10,998 nt of DNA, taken from NCBI GenBank assembly GCA_041485165.1, contig JBGPJC010000120.1, forward strand, positions 1-10,998, read 5' to 3'. The notes beneath the pieces are model-generated. The model saw only the letters and a list, made by a program, of their open reading frames with translations. It had not been told where the DNA came from and did not search any database. This stretch comes from JAAFGT01 sp041485165. GTDB lineage: Bacteria; Acidobacteriota; Terriglobia; Acidiferrales; UBA7541. Positions 1 through 5,302 of this stretch are shown here, piece by piece (position 1 is the first letter of the stretch; each line of letters starts with the position of its first letter). A program made the position numbers and the translations under genes.

Positions 1-387
1 AAGTTCTCGAGTGAAGCACCTCTAGTCGGCGATTGTGCCGGGATCACGGCGCATCCGGAAGTTGAGACCGATAGACGTGGTGGAGCTACAATGATCTTGC
101 TGGGCGAAACGGAAGCGGGCTCTGCGGGGAGGCAACCATGCCGAGGGATAACCTGGTGGGCTCATCGAGACGATAAATAGCAGCGCCGGAACCTGTTCCT
201 TGCGTTGCTTCCAAATCCTCATCGGATCGGGAGACCCTTATGCCTTGAAAATCCCCGCCCCGAAGGGCGGAATACTCACTAACGGAGAGCGCCCTCTCTC
301 CAATTCAGACTGAACCAACACAAAATTGCACGTCCCTCTCCGAATGGGCCGCCCAGAGAGTTGGCGGCGCGGCGGGGCCACGCACTC
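1..387. other. Intergenic stretch without a supported gene
   Basis: No gene can be supported here. One plus frame is open from the left edge to a stop at 178-180, and a 66-codon minus frame covers 22-222. Neither shows a recognisable motif and they overlap each other, so at most one could be real and the open plus frame could be the tail of a gene cut by the window edge. Two inverted repeats are visible: a 6-bp stem with a 4-nt loop at 255-270, and GGAGAG/CTCTCC arms at about 283-301. The remainder appears to be ordinary non-coding sequence. Confidence 0.5.
255..270 (-). repeat. Short GC hairpin with UUCG-type loop
   Basis: CCGCCC (255-260) and GGGCGG (265-270) form a perfect 6-bp stem around CGAA. 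Read on the minus strand the loop is TTCG, the very stable tetraloop class. No T-run follows on either strand, so it is not a classical intrinsic terminator. It may be a small dispersed intergenic repeat or a processing hairpin. Confidence 0.45.
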
Positions 388-591
388 TTATGGCTTCCCC
401 GTTGACTTCACGGACTTCCGATGAGCTTTTTGCGACCATTTGAAAGCTTTGTTGGCATGTTCCATTGCTTGCTTGGAATGCTCGTGTCCGGTCTGGTGAT
501 CTTGTTTCCCGTGGTGTGCGGCGGCCGCACGGTGCGCGTGGGCGGCGAGTTCGTGGAACTCGGCAGCTCTTTGGTGGAACTCATTTGGCAT
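388..591 (-). CDS. Small His/Ala-rich hypothetical protein
   Basis: This encodes 67 residues of unknown function. The product is predicted to be entirely helical and is very rich in His, Ala and Lys, with a pattern such as EFHELAAHAHRAAAAHH near residues 11-27 and further His-Ala spacing (EHSKQAMEHANKAFKWSQKAH) towards the end. There is no signal peptide or membrane segment, so it is likely cytoplasmic. The layout resembles small His/Ala-rich proteins that I recall as common in soil bacteria; this is recognition by pattern, not by search. The ATG at 591 is preceded by GAAGGA about 11 nt upstream, a weak ribosome site. The spaced histidines could bind metal, but that is inference. A competing plus-strand frame over 421-627 has no protein-like composition. 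Confidence 0.65.
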   Translation of the reverse strand: MPNEFHQRAAEFHELAAHAHRAAAAHHGKQDHQTGHEHSKQAMEHANKAFKWSQKAHRKSVKSTGKP

Positions 592-694
592 AGTGGTACC
601 CGTCCTTCGGTGACCGCTCCATCATAGAATCTTCGGATTTTTCAAACTGTTCAATCATGAACTTTTGCGCCGCGCGGCTACTTCCGGTAGTGGG

Positions 695-707
695 GGGTGG
701 CACACCC
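695..707. repeat. Small inverted repeat in non-coding DNA
   Basis: GGGTG and CACCC face each other around GCA in the gap between the HicB-like gene and the His/Ala-rich gene. A second small inverted pair, CTAC/GTAG around TTCCG, lies just before it at about 678-690. Together they may form a weak transcript-end structure for the HicB-like gene, but there is no T-tract. Confidence 0.3.
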
Positions 708-794
708 TGCCTGTGCGAGCAAAAGTGGCGCCGCCTCCTTAGAGAAGCTGGCGGAATTCCTCCGGCGACATGTTCACGTCCTCCAGGTTCGCCC

Positions 795-992
795 TCAGCA
801 AGCCCGATCCTCAGCTTCCAGGCAGAGTTGCACGACTTCGCGCACCCTTTTCATTAAGGTATCGAGACGGGTTGCCTGGGTATGGCAACCGCGCAGCGCG
901 GGCACGCGCGCGACGTAGTAGCCCGCTTCGTCGCGTTCGATGACCACGGTGAATTCCTGTTTGTGCTTCACGGTCAGCCTCCCCAAAAACAT
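795..992 (-). CDS. HicB-like type II antitoxin, orphan
   Basis: This encodes 65 residues. The core EFTVVIERDEAGYYVARVPA, followed by LRGCHTQATRLDTLMKRVREVVQLCLE, is the partially degraded RNase H fold of the HicB family, which in known pairs binds and neutralises the mRNA interferase HicA. The usual HicB tail (a short strand of the EFVGVQ type or a DNA-binding domain) is missing: the frame ends at EAEDRAC. No HicA-like frame is visible on either side, so the partner is lost, elsewhere, or this protein has another job. Two starts compete: ATG at 992 with GGAGG 9 nt upstream, and GTG at 971 with GGGGAGG 6 nt upstream; the GTG gives a start nearer to typical family members (58 residues). I kept the ATG. 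Confidence 0.75.
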   Translation of the reverse strand: MFLGRLTVKHKQEFTVVIERDEAGYYVARVPALRGCHTQATRLDTLMKRVREVVQLCLEAEDRAC

Positions 993-1028
993 AGTCTAAC
1001 ACCTCCAGGACTCGGCTGAACCAACCGA

Positions 1029-1065
1029 CGTGTTAAACCATTTCCGCCGCTACCCCCTCGGCACT
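1029..1065. repeat. Imperfect 37-bp direct repeat, copy 1
   Basis: By eye, 28 of 37 positions match copy 2 at 1109-1145 with no gaps (offset 80). Shared blocks include CGTGTT, CATTTCC, CGCTACC and CACT. Confidence 0.6.
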
Positions 1066-1073
1066 GGCTTCTA

Positions 1074-1108
1074 CTTCTTCTCTGTGTCCTCTGTGCCTCT
1101 GTGACCTC
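1074..1108. repeat. CTCTGTG-type pyrimidine-rich tandem repeat
   Basis: Degenerate units of CTCTGTG/CCTCTGTG are repeated about four times in a row. Related sequence appears at 1479-1491 and 5315-5341. Stretches of this kind are familiar in the intergenic DNA of acidobacteria and other large soil genomes. They are not coding. Confidence 0.6.
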
Positions 1109-1145
1109 CGTGTTGAGTCATTTCCTTCGCTACCAGGTCGCCACT
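1109..1145. repeat. Imperfect 37-bp direct repeat, copy 2
   Basis: This pairs with 1029-1065, so the two copies bracket the CTCTGTG stretch. The arrangement suggests a degenerate tandem array with a unit of about 80 bp, made of the pyrimidine-rich part plus this tail. Confidence 0.6.
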
Positions 1146-1174
1146 CGTTTACTCTGATCGAATTTGGGAAGGGT

Positions 1175-1202
1175 CACTAACCACTATCCACTAGCCACTT
1201 CC
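1175..1202. repeat. Phased heptamer tandem repeat, block 1
   Basis: Four contiguous 7-mers, CACTAAC, CACTATC, CACTAGC and CACTTCC, are in exact phase. A matching block lies at 1877-1904 and also ends with a CACTTCY unit followed by pyrimidines. They resemble the short tandem heptanucleotide repeats known from cyanobacterial genomes; the comparison is by structure only. Confidence 0.7.
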
Positions 1203-1299
1203 CCATCCACCTCCCCCCTTGGCCTCCGGGCAGCCCGCCGCCCTGTTCAAAAAAGAACAGATATTCGGAACAGCCTGTGAGAATGTCGGAGGCATCGAC

Positions 1300-1458
1300 A
1301 TGATGCTGATGATCATTCTTCCGGTATTTGTCCTTATAGCGCTGGTGGCTTGTCTTCCCATTTGGCCGCACAGCAAAAAGTGGAGTTTTTACAACATAAG
1401 CGGCGTAAGCCTGGTTATCCTGATTATCCTGTATCTATTTTGGACCCACCGCTCGTAG
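1300..1458 (+). CDS. DUF3309-type small membrane protein
   Basis: This encodes 52 residues that are almost entirely hydrophobic. There are two membrane segments (about residues 2-17 and 31-47) separated by the short polar turn LPIWPHSKKWSFYNISG. The LPxWPHSxxW turn followed by SG and a second hydrophobic helix is the pattern of the DUF3309 family of about 50-residue membrane peptides, whose function is unknown. The ATG at 1300 is preferred over the in-frame ATG at 1219: GGAGG at 1288-1292 sits 7 nt before it, and the 27 residues upstream do not look like this family. The gene is isolated between repeat blocks, and no clear terminator follows. Confidence 0.7.
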   Translation: MMLMIILPVFVLIALVACLPIWPHSKKWSFYNISGVSLVILIILYLFWTHRS

Positions 1459-1583
1459 AAGGGGAGGTAGAGAACACTCTGTGCTCTCCGCTTGCCCTGC
1501 TGGCCTTGATCCGGCAAAGGCGGGTGGAAGGGAGCCGAGTTGAATGCAGCGGAGCCCAAAGGCCGATGGAGGCCTCTTTCCCC

Positions 1584-1612
1584 TTGACTTTTGATTACCA
1601 GTCAAGTACTAT
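1584..1612 (+). promoter_or_regulatory. Promoter-like sequence within the repeat region
   Basis: TTGACT (1584-1589) and TACTAT (1607-1612) are 17 nt apart, a good sigma-70 geometry with a 5/6 match at -35 and a 4/6 match at -10. The -35 also belongs to an inverted repeat (CTTGACT at 1583-1589 with AGTCAAG at 1600-1606). No recognisable gene follows; transcription from about 1619 would enter hairpins and tandem repeats. Confidence 0.35.
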
Positions 1613-1651
1613 TGACTTGGGGCGCTGGAAATGGCACTTACGATCTCCATC

Positions 1652-1674
1652 TCAGCATCCGTCCAGGATGCTGA
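1652..1674. repeat. Perfect 9-bp stem hairpin
   Basis: TCAGCATCC (1652-1660) and GGATGCTGA (1666-1674) form a perfect stem around a 5-nt loop. It abuts the next inverted repeat, sharing two bases, so the pair looks like one composite REP-like unit. Confidence 0.65.
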
Positions 1675-1704
1675 CCCTGAGCGAGCGGAGCGAGTCGAAG
1701 GGTC
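1673..1704. repeat. GAGCGAGCGGAGCGAGTCGAAGGG-family inverted repeat
   Basis: GACCCT (1673-1678) and AGGGTC (1699-1704) flank a core with GAGCGAG and GCGAGTC-like symmetry. Close variants of this core are very common between genes in many bacterial phyla and are often mistranslated as LSERSESKG or PERAERVEG peptides, as happens in both plus frames here. Its biological role is not known to me. Confidence 0.65.
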
Positions 1705-1737
1705 CGCTCCACTCAAGGCGGAAGGAGATTCTCTTCG

Positions 1738-1854
1738 TAAATCGTTTGCAATCCACACTTACCAAGAACCCTCATCTAAGTCCTTTAGAAGCCACTCTTA
1801 CGAACCCCGGCACTGTAAGTCCTTTAAAAGCCACTCTTACGAAAACAGGGGGAG
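1738..1854. repeat. 39-bp tandem repeat, three units
   Basis: Units begin at 1738, 1777 and 1816, exactly 39 bp apart. Units 2 and 3 agree at 27 of their first 28 positions (TAAGTCCTTT, then AGAAG or AAAAG, then CCACTCTTACGAA); unit 1 is diverged. Because 39 is a multiple of three, a plus frame reads a 13-residue repeat with the core KSFxSHSYE, but this frame has no other protein-like sequence. Units are bounded by TAAG and CTTA, a small inversion. Confidence 0.7.
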
Positions 1855-1864
1855 GGGGGGGAGG
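1848..1864 (+). repeat. G-rich run
   Basis: Fifteen of seventeen bases are G (G5-A-G8-A-G2). It sits directly after the third 39-bp unit. It could slip in replication or form a two- or three-layer G-quadruplex, which is inference. Confidence 0.5.
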
Positions 1865-1876
1865 TACCACACTTGT

Positions 1877-1904
1877 TACTAGCCACTAGTCACTGCTCAC
1901 TTCT
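1877..1904. repeat. Phased heptamer tandem repeat, block 2
   Basis: The units TACTAGC, CACTAGT, CACTGCT and CACTTCT are contiguous and in phase, matching block 1 at 1175-1202. The third unit reaches into the kdsB stop codon (1897-1899) and the fourth covers its last codons, so the repeat has grown into or been fixed at the gene end. Confidence 0.65.
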
Positions 1905-2652
1905 TCCCCTTCATCAGCGCTTCGACCCGTTCCAAATCCGCCGGTACATCCACGCTGACCGCATCATGCTCGGTGACCGCCACGCGGATGCGATAGCCAT
2001 GTTCGAGCAGGCGCAATTGCTCAAGATGTTCGAGGCGCTCGAGCCGCCCGGGACGCAATCCGGGAAACGCCAGCAACACTTCCCGCCTGAAAACGTAAAC
2101 GCCCAGGTGTTTGTAGTGCGTCGGCACCGAGGCCGGCGCGGCATCCGGGCCGCGGACATTGGGGATCGGCGCGCGGGAAAAGTAAAGTGCGTGGCCGTCG
2201 AAATTCGTCACCACTTTGACGATGTTGGGGTCCAGCACATCCCCAGGTTCGTGGAGCGCGACGGCCAGCGTGGCGACGTCGCTGCGTGTGGCGGAGTCGG
2301 AAAGCAGCGCCTCGACGGCGGCGTCCACGGCGGCGGGCTCGATGAGCGGCTCATCGCCCTGCACGTTGACGTAGAACGGCGCGATTTCACTCAGCGCAAC
2401 TTCGGCCAGTCGTTCCGTGCCGGAGGCATGCGTCGAGCGGGTAATCACTGCTTCGCCGCCGGCGCGGGTCACCGTTTCGAAGATGCGCGCGTCGTCGGTG
2501 GCCACCAGGACGCGCGAGACCAGGCGGGCGCGGCGGACGCGCTCCACCACGTGGAGGATCATCGCCTTGCCGGCCAGCAAGGCCAGAGGCTTGCCGGGAA
2601 AGCGCGTCGAGGCGTAGCGCGCCGGGATGACGGCCAGAGCCAGTTCAGCCAA
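1897..2652 (-). CDS. kdsB: 3-deoxy-manno-octulosonate cytidylyltransferase (CMP-Kdo synthetase)
   Basis: This enzyme joins Kdo to CTP to give CMP-Kdo, the activated sugar for the lipopolysaccharide inner core; it acts in the cytoplasm. Counting from the chosen start, residues 8-20 (VIPARYASTRFPG) form the nucleotide-binding signature, followed by the GTERLAEV and NVQGDEPLIEP blocks. ALYFSRAPIP, HLGVYVFRR, LEQLRLLEHG and VDVPADLERV follow in the family's order. The frame stays open up to a GTG at 2826, but homologs begin a few residues before the VIPARY motif. A TTG at 2652 with GGGAG 11 nt upstream gives 251 residues, close to the usual length of about 250. The longer version would overlap the divergent VWFA gene and its promoter. 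It is transcribed alone; a possible -10 (TAGCAT on the minus strand at 2708-2703) is weak. Confidence 0.93.
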   Translation of the reverse strand: MAELALAVIPARYASTRFPGKPLALLAGKAMILHVVERVRRARLVSRVLVATDDARIFETVTRAGGEAVITRSTHASGTERLAEVALSEIAPFYVNVQGDEPLIEPAAVDAAVEALLSDSATRSDVATLAVALHEPGDVLDPNIVKVVTNFDGHALYFSRAPIPNVRGPDAAPASVPTHYKHLGVYVFRREVLLAFPGLRPGRLERLEHLEQLRLLEHGYRIRVAVTEHDAVSVDVPADLERVEALMKGKK

Positions 2653-2743
2653 GGACGGTGGAACTCCCTGCGCGCCGCTTTCAAAACGCTGCGCGCTGCG
2701 GGATGCTACCACAGCACGGCGCCCGGCGGGCTTCGCGGAGAGC

Positions 2744-2771
2744 TTGCTTTCGGTTTCTGCGGTGCTAGAAT
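2744..2771 (+). promoter_or_regulatory. Extended -10 promoter for the VWFA cluster
   Basis: TTGCTT (2744-2749), a 16-nt spacer and TAGAAT (2766-2771) preceded by TG at 2763-2764 give an extended -10 promoter. Transcription would begin near 2778, about 24 nt before the GTG start of the first VWFA gene. The site lies upstream of kdsB's chosen start on the other strand. Confidence 0.5.
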
Positions 2772-2801
2772 CGAATTTGAGTTGAGTACCTCGCGCAGGC
2801 A

Positions 2802-3968
2802 GTGACTGGCTTGCAAGCCGCTGCACCGAAAGGAACAGAGCCGTCCAGCCGCAGGGTCAGGCGCTCTACTGAGGGGACGGAGCGCGCGGGGGAGACCTTG
2901 AGACCAAGAACCGCCACAGTCGGCCGGGCAGTTCTGTTCGCGGCGGCGCTCGCCCTGCTACTAACTTGCCTTCCGCTTGGTCTTCTGGCCCAGGGGAGCG
3001 GCAACGCGCCTCCAACTCAGCAGCCTCTTCCGCAAAACTCAGTCCAGCCCCCTCCGCCAAACGGCCAGAACGAGCCTTTCTCCGTGCCCGGGCTCACGCC
3101 CAAGCGCGACGAGCGTAAAGGATCGAACCGCGGAATCAAGATTGATGTGGACCTGGCGCTGGTCAACGTCACCATCACCGATCCCTACAACCGCCTGGTC
3201 ACCGGCCTGGACATGGAGAACTTCCGCGTGTTCGAAGACAGCACAGAGCAGGAGATCGCCCACTTCTCCAACGAAGATGTGCCCGTCTCCATCGGCGTGA
3301 TCCTGGACTTGAGCGGGAGCATGGCCAACAAGATAGACAAGTCGCGGCTGGCCGCGCTGCAGTTCTTCAAGACCGCCAACCCGCAGGACGAATTTTTTCT
3401 GGTCAGCTTCAACGACCGCGCGCAACTGGTCAGCCCGTTCACTTCCAGCATTGAAGAGCTGCAGAGCCACTTGATGTACACCGCGGCGCACGGGCGGACG
3501 GCCATGCTGGACGCCATCTACCTGGGCCTGAGCCAGATGAAAGGCGCGCGCAACAGCAAGCGCGCCCTGCTGATCATTTCCGACGGCGGCGATAACCACA
3601 GCCGCTACAGCGAGCGGGACATCCAGAACTTCGTCAAGGAAGCGGACGTCCAGCTCTACGCCATCGGGATTTACGAGGCCGCCGGCTCGCGGCCCACGCC
3701 CGAGGAAGCTTCCGGTCCAGCCCTGCTCTCCGACGTAACCGACCTGACCGGCGGGCGCACCTTCACCGTCTCCAACCTGAACGACCTGCCGGATATCGCC
3801 ATCAAGATCAGCATGGAGCTGCGCAACCAGTATGTACTTGGCTACCGCCCCAGCAACAAACAGCACGACGGGAAATGGAGAAAGATTAAAATCAAGCTCC
3901 GGCCACCGAAAGGATTGCCGCCTCTTAATGTCTACGCAAAGTCCGGTTACTTCTCGCCCGGCCGTTAA
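2802..3968 (+). CDS. Exported VWFA-domain protein 1 (acidobacterial type)
   Basis: This encodes 388 residues. A basic segment precedes a hydrophobic stretch (about 43-63, ending LLAQ) that fits a signal peptide, then a Pro/Gln-rich linker, then the module with VNVTITDPYNRLVTGLDMENF and FRVFED. The VWA fold follows with an intact metal-ion-dependent adhesion site: DLSGS at 169-173, T233 in GRTAM and D261 in SDGGD. It ends with NQYVLGYRPSN and a KSGYF motif, the order of the VWFA-related Acidobacterial domain family. Such domains bind protein ligands through a divalent metal; the partner here is unknown. The start is uncertain: GTG 2802 lies just after the promoter but leaves an unusually long N-terminal region before the signal, while TTG 2898 would give a conventional signal peptide but has GGAG only 3 nt upstream. 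It overlaps the next gene by 41 nt. Confidence 0.88.
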   Translation: MTGLQAAAPKGTEPSSRRVRRSTEGTERAGETLRPRTATVGRAVLFAAALALLLTCLPLGLLAQGSGNAPPTQQPLPQNSVQPPPPNGQNEPFSVPGLTPKRDERKGSNRGIKIDVDLALVNVTITDPYNRLVTGLDMENFRVFEDSTEQEIAHFSNEDVPVSIGVILDLSGSMANKIDKSRLAALQFFKTANPQDEFFLVSFNDRAQLVSPFTSSIEELQSHLMYTAAHGRTAMLDAIYLGLSQMKGARNSKRALLIISDGGDNHSRYSERDIQNFVKEADVQLYAIGIYEAAGSRPTPEEASGPALLSDVTDLTGGRTFTVSNLNDLPDIAIKISMELRNQYVLGYRPSNKQHDGKWRKIKIKLRPPKGLPPLNVYAKSGYFSPGR

Positions 3969-4941
3969 CCTACTCCGATTCGTGGTGGTGTGCGTCTGCT
4001 GTGCCCTGCTGGCCGGGGTGGCAGTGGTTCAGCCCGCGCAGCCGCAGTCCACTTCGCAGGCGCCGTCCAAGCAGCAAAAAAAGGACGAAGGCTACCGCAT
4101 CATCACCGACGTCAATCTGGTGGTACTGCTGGCCAGCGTGGTGGACGGTCAGGGCCGCTTTGTCCCCGACCTGAAGCAGGAGAACTTCCGGGTGTTCGAG
4201 GACCGCGTCGAGCAGAAGCTGTCCGTTTTCCGCCGCGAAGACATCCCCATCACGCTGGGGCTGGTGGTGGACAACAGCGGCAGCATGCGCGACAAGCGCG
4301 AGCGCGTCAACGCCGCCGCGCTCACCTTCGTGAAGACCAGCAAGAGAGACGACGAGGTCTTTGTGGTCAACTTCAACGACGAGTTTTACCTCGACCTGGA
4401 CAAGGATTTTACCAATGACCCCGCCGAGCTCAGCGAAGCGCTGGAACGCATCGACTCGCGCGGCGGCACGGCCATGCGCGATGCGGTGATCGGCTCGCTG
4501 GACCATTTGAAAAAGGGTACGCGCGACAAGAAGGTGTTGTTGGTGATCACCGACGGCGAGGATAATTCCAGCCGCAAGACGCTGGAAGTGGCCGTGCAGG
4601 AGGCGCAGAAGTCCAGTGCAGTGATCTACGCCATCGGCCTGCTGAGCCAGGAGAGCAAGCGCGCCGCCAGCCGCGCGAAAAAGAGTTTGCAGGCGCTGAC
4701 TACGGCCACCGGAGGAGTGGCATACTTCCCCGGGTCGGTGCAAGAGGTCGAAGCCATCGGCAACCAGATCGCCAACGACATCCGCAACCAGTACGTCCTG
4801 GCCTACTATCCCACCAACTCCGCCAAGGATGACTCTTTCCGCGCGGTAAAAGTGGAACTGAACGGCGCGCACGGGCACGGAAAGCTGCAAGTGCGCACGC
4901 GTACCGGCTACTACGCGCAAAAGGGTTCCAGCGGGAAATAA
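3928..4941 (+). CDS. Exported VWFA-domain protein 2 (acidobacterial type)
   Basis: This encodes 337 residues and is a tandem paralog of the preceding gene. A hydrophobic segment at about 15-34 after RPAVNLLR fits a signal peptide or membrane anchor. A Gln/Pro/Ser stretch follows, then the VWFA module: QENFRVFEDRVEQ, EDIPITLGLVVDNSGSM (metal-site DNSGS at 115-119), T181 in GGTAM, D209 in TDGED, and the closing RNQYVLAYYPTN and RTGYYAQKG. All metal-site residues are present. The frame is open back to an ATG at 3832, but ATG 3928 gives the signal peptide directly at the N-terminus, so I chose it. Its first 41 nt lie inside the end of VWFA-1 in another frame, which suggests translational coupling. 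The ligand is unknown. Confidence 0.88.
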   Translation: MSTQSPVTSRPAVNLLRFVVVCVCCALLAGVAVVQPAQPQSTSQAPSKQQKKDEGYRIITDVNLVVLLASVVDGQGRFVPDLKQENFRVFEDRVEQKLSVFRREDIPITLGLVVDNSGSMRDKRERVNAAALTFVKTSKRDDEVFVVNFNDEFYLDLDKDFTNDPAELSEALERIDSRGGTAMRDAVIGSLDHLKKGTRDKKVLLVITDGEDNSSRKTLEVAVQEAQKSSAVIYAIGLLSQESKRAASRAKKSLQALTTATGGVAYFPGSVQEVEAIGNQIANDIRNQYVLAYYPTNSAKDDSFRAVKVELNGAHGHGKLQVRTRTGYYAQKGSSGK

Positions 4942-4948
4942 TGCCGGC

Positions 4949-5302
4949 ATGAGCATCGCACCCGTAAAGCCGACCATATCCGCGGAATTACTCGAGAAGC
5001 TGGACATCCGCGTGGGCACCATCGAGCGGGTGGAGGACATCGCCGGCTCGGACAAGCTGGTGCAGCTCCGCGTGAACTTCGGCGACCATACACGCATCAT
5101 CGTCGCGGGAATGAAACAGGAACGTGCCAATCCGCGGGAGATTGAAGGCAAGCAGGCGCTGTTCGTGGTGAATCTGGAGCCGCGCAAGCTGCGCGGAGTG
5201 GTGTCAGAAGGAATGCTGTTCGATATCGGCTATGCCGACGGGGTGCGCCCGGTTCTGAGCGTCCCGGAATCGCCCGTGCCCGACGGCACCCGCGCCGGCT
5301 AG
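4949..5302 (+). CDS. Small tRNA-binding-domain protein (MetRS-beta/CsaA-like)
   Basis: This encodes 117 residues forming one OB-fold tRNA-binding domain. Residues 18-23 (LDIRVG) open the fold, IAGSDKLVQLRVNFGD (31-46) carries the conserved DKL, and LEPRKLRGVVSEGML (76-90) is the family's closing signature. The same domain is the C-terminal part of many methionyl-tRNA synthetases (dimerisation and tRNA binding) and exists alone as CsaA, proposed in Bacillus to act as a secretion-linked chaperone. Sequence alone does not separate these roles. The gene begins 7 nt after the VWFA-2 stop with only a weak GGGA 12 nt before ATG, which suggests coupling to the upstream gene. With two exported proteins as neighbours, a CsaA-like role is an attractive guess, but a free-standing MetRS beta-type subunit is equally possible. 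Confidence 0.85.
   Translation: MSIAPVKPTISAELLEKLDIRVGTIERVEDIAGSDKLVQLRVNFGDHTRIIVAGMKQERANPREIEGKQALFVVNLEPRKLRGVVSEGMLFDIGYADGVRPVLSVPESPVPDGTRAG

Larger units (their letters stand above)
993..1299. other. Repeat-rich intergenic stretch
   Basis: This non-coding stretch between the divergent HicB-like and DUF3309 genes is made largely of simple repeats. It holds two imperfect 37-bp direct repeats, a pyrimidine-rich CTCTGTG stretch between them, four phased heptamers and a C-run (CCACCTCCCCCC) at about 1207-1218. Minus-strand frames over 1177-1376 are low-complexity shadows. Confidence 0.6.
1459..1896. other. Repeat mosaic downstream of the DUF3309 gene
   Basis: No gene is supported here. 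In order it contains a 13-mer shared with 5317-5329 (at 1479-1491), a small AGGCC/GGCCT hairpin followed by a short pyrimidine tract (1560-1584), a promoter-like sequence, two adjacent hairpins, three 39-bp tandem units, a G-rich run and a heptamer block. Two overlapping plus frames (1350-1889 and 1631-1882) cover it, but their products are translated repeats. Confidence 0.6.

Noticed and set aside
22..222. 66-codon minus frame near the left edge
   Set aside because: It has no recognisable motif and no good ribosome site, and an open plus frame covers the same bases. Composition does not favour either as a gene.
600..1300. HicA toxin partner for the HicB-like gene
   Set aside because: I looked on both strands for a short frame with the HicA core (a glycine-x-His-x-x pattern after a basic helix) and found none; the region is repeats.
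1738..1854. Possible CRISPR array
   Set aside because: The units are contiguous 39-bp tandem repeats with no unique spacers, and no cas genes are present.
1631..1882. 83-codon plus frame with a 13-residue repeat
   Set aside because: The repeat follows from the 39-bp DNA period. There is no ribosome site, the upstream part is translated REP-like sequence, and the end is Gly/Arg from the G-run.
1350..1889. 179-codon plus frame across the repeat mosaic
   Set aside because: It starts inside the DUF3309 gene in another frame, and its product is translated intergenic repeat, including the well-known artefact peptide LSERSESKG.
1873..2805. 310-codon plus frame opposite kdsB
   Set aside because: It is a GC-rich antisense shadow; the minus strand encodes an unmistakable KdsB with all family motifs.
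3970..5187. 405-codon minus frame opposite VWFA-2 and the tRNA-binding gene
   Set aside because: The composition is typical of an antisense shadow, and both plus-strand genes carry clear domain signatures.
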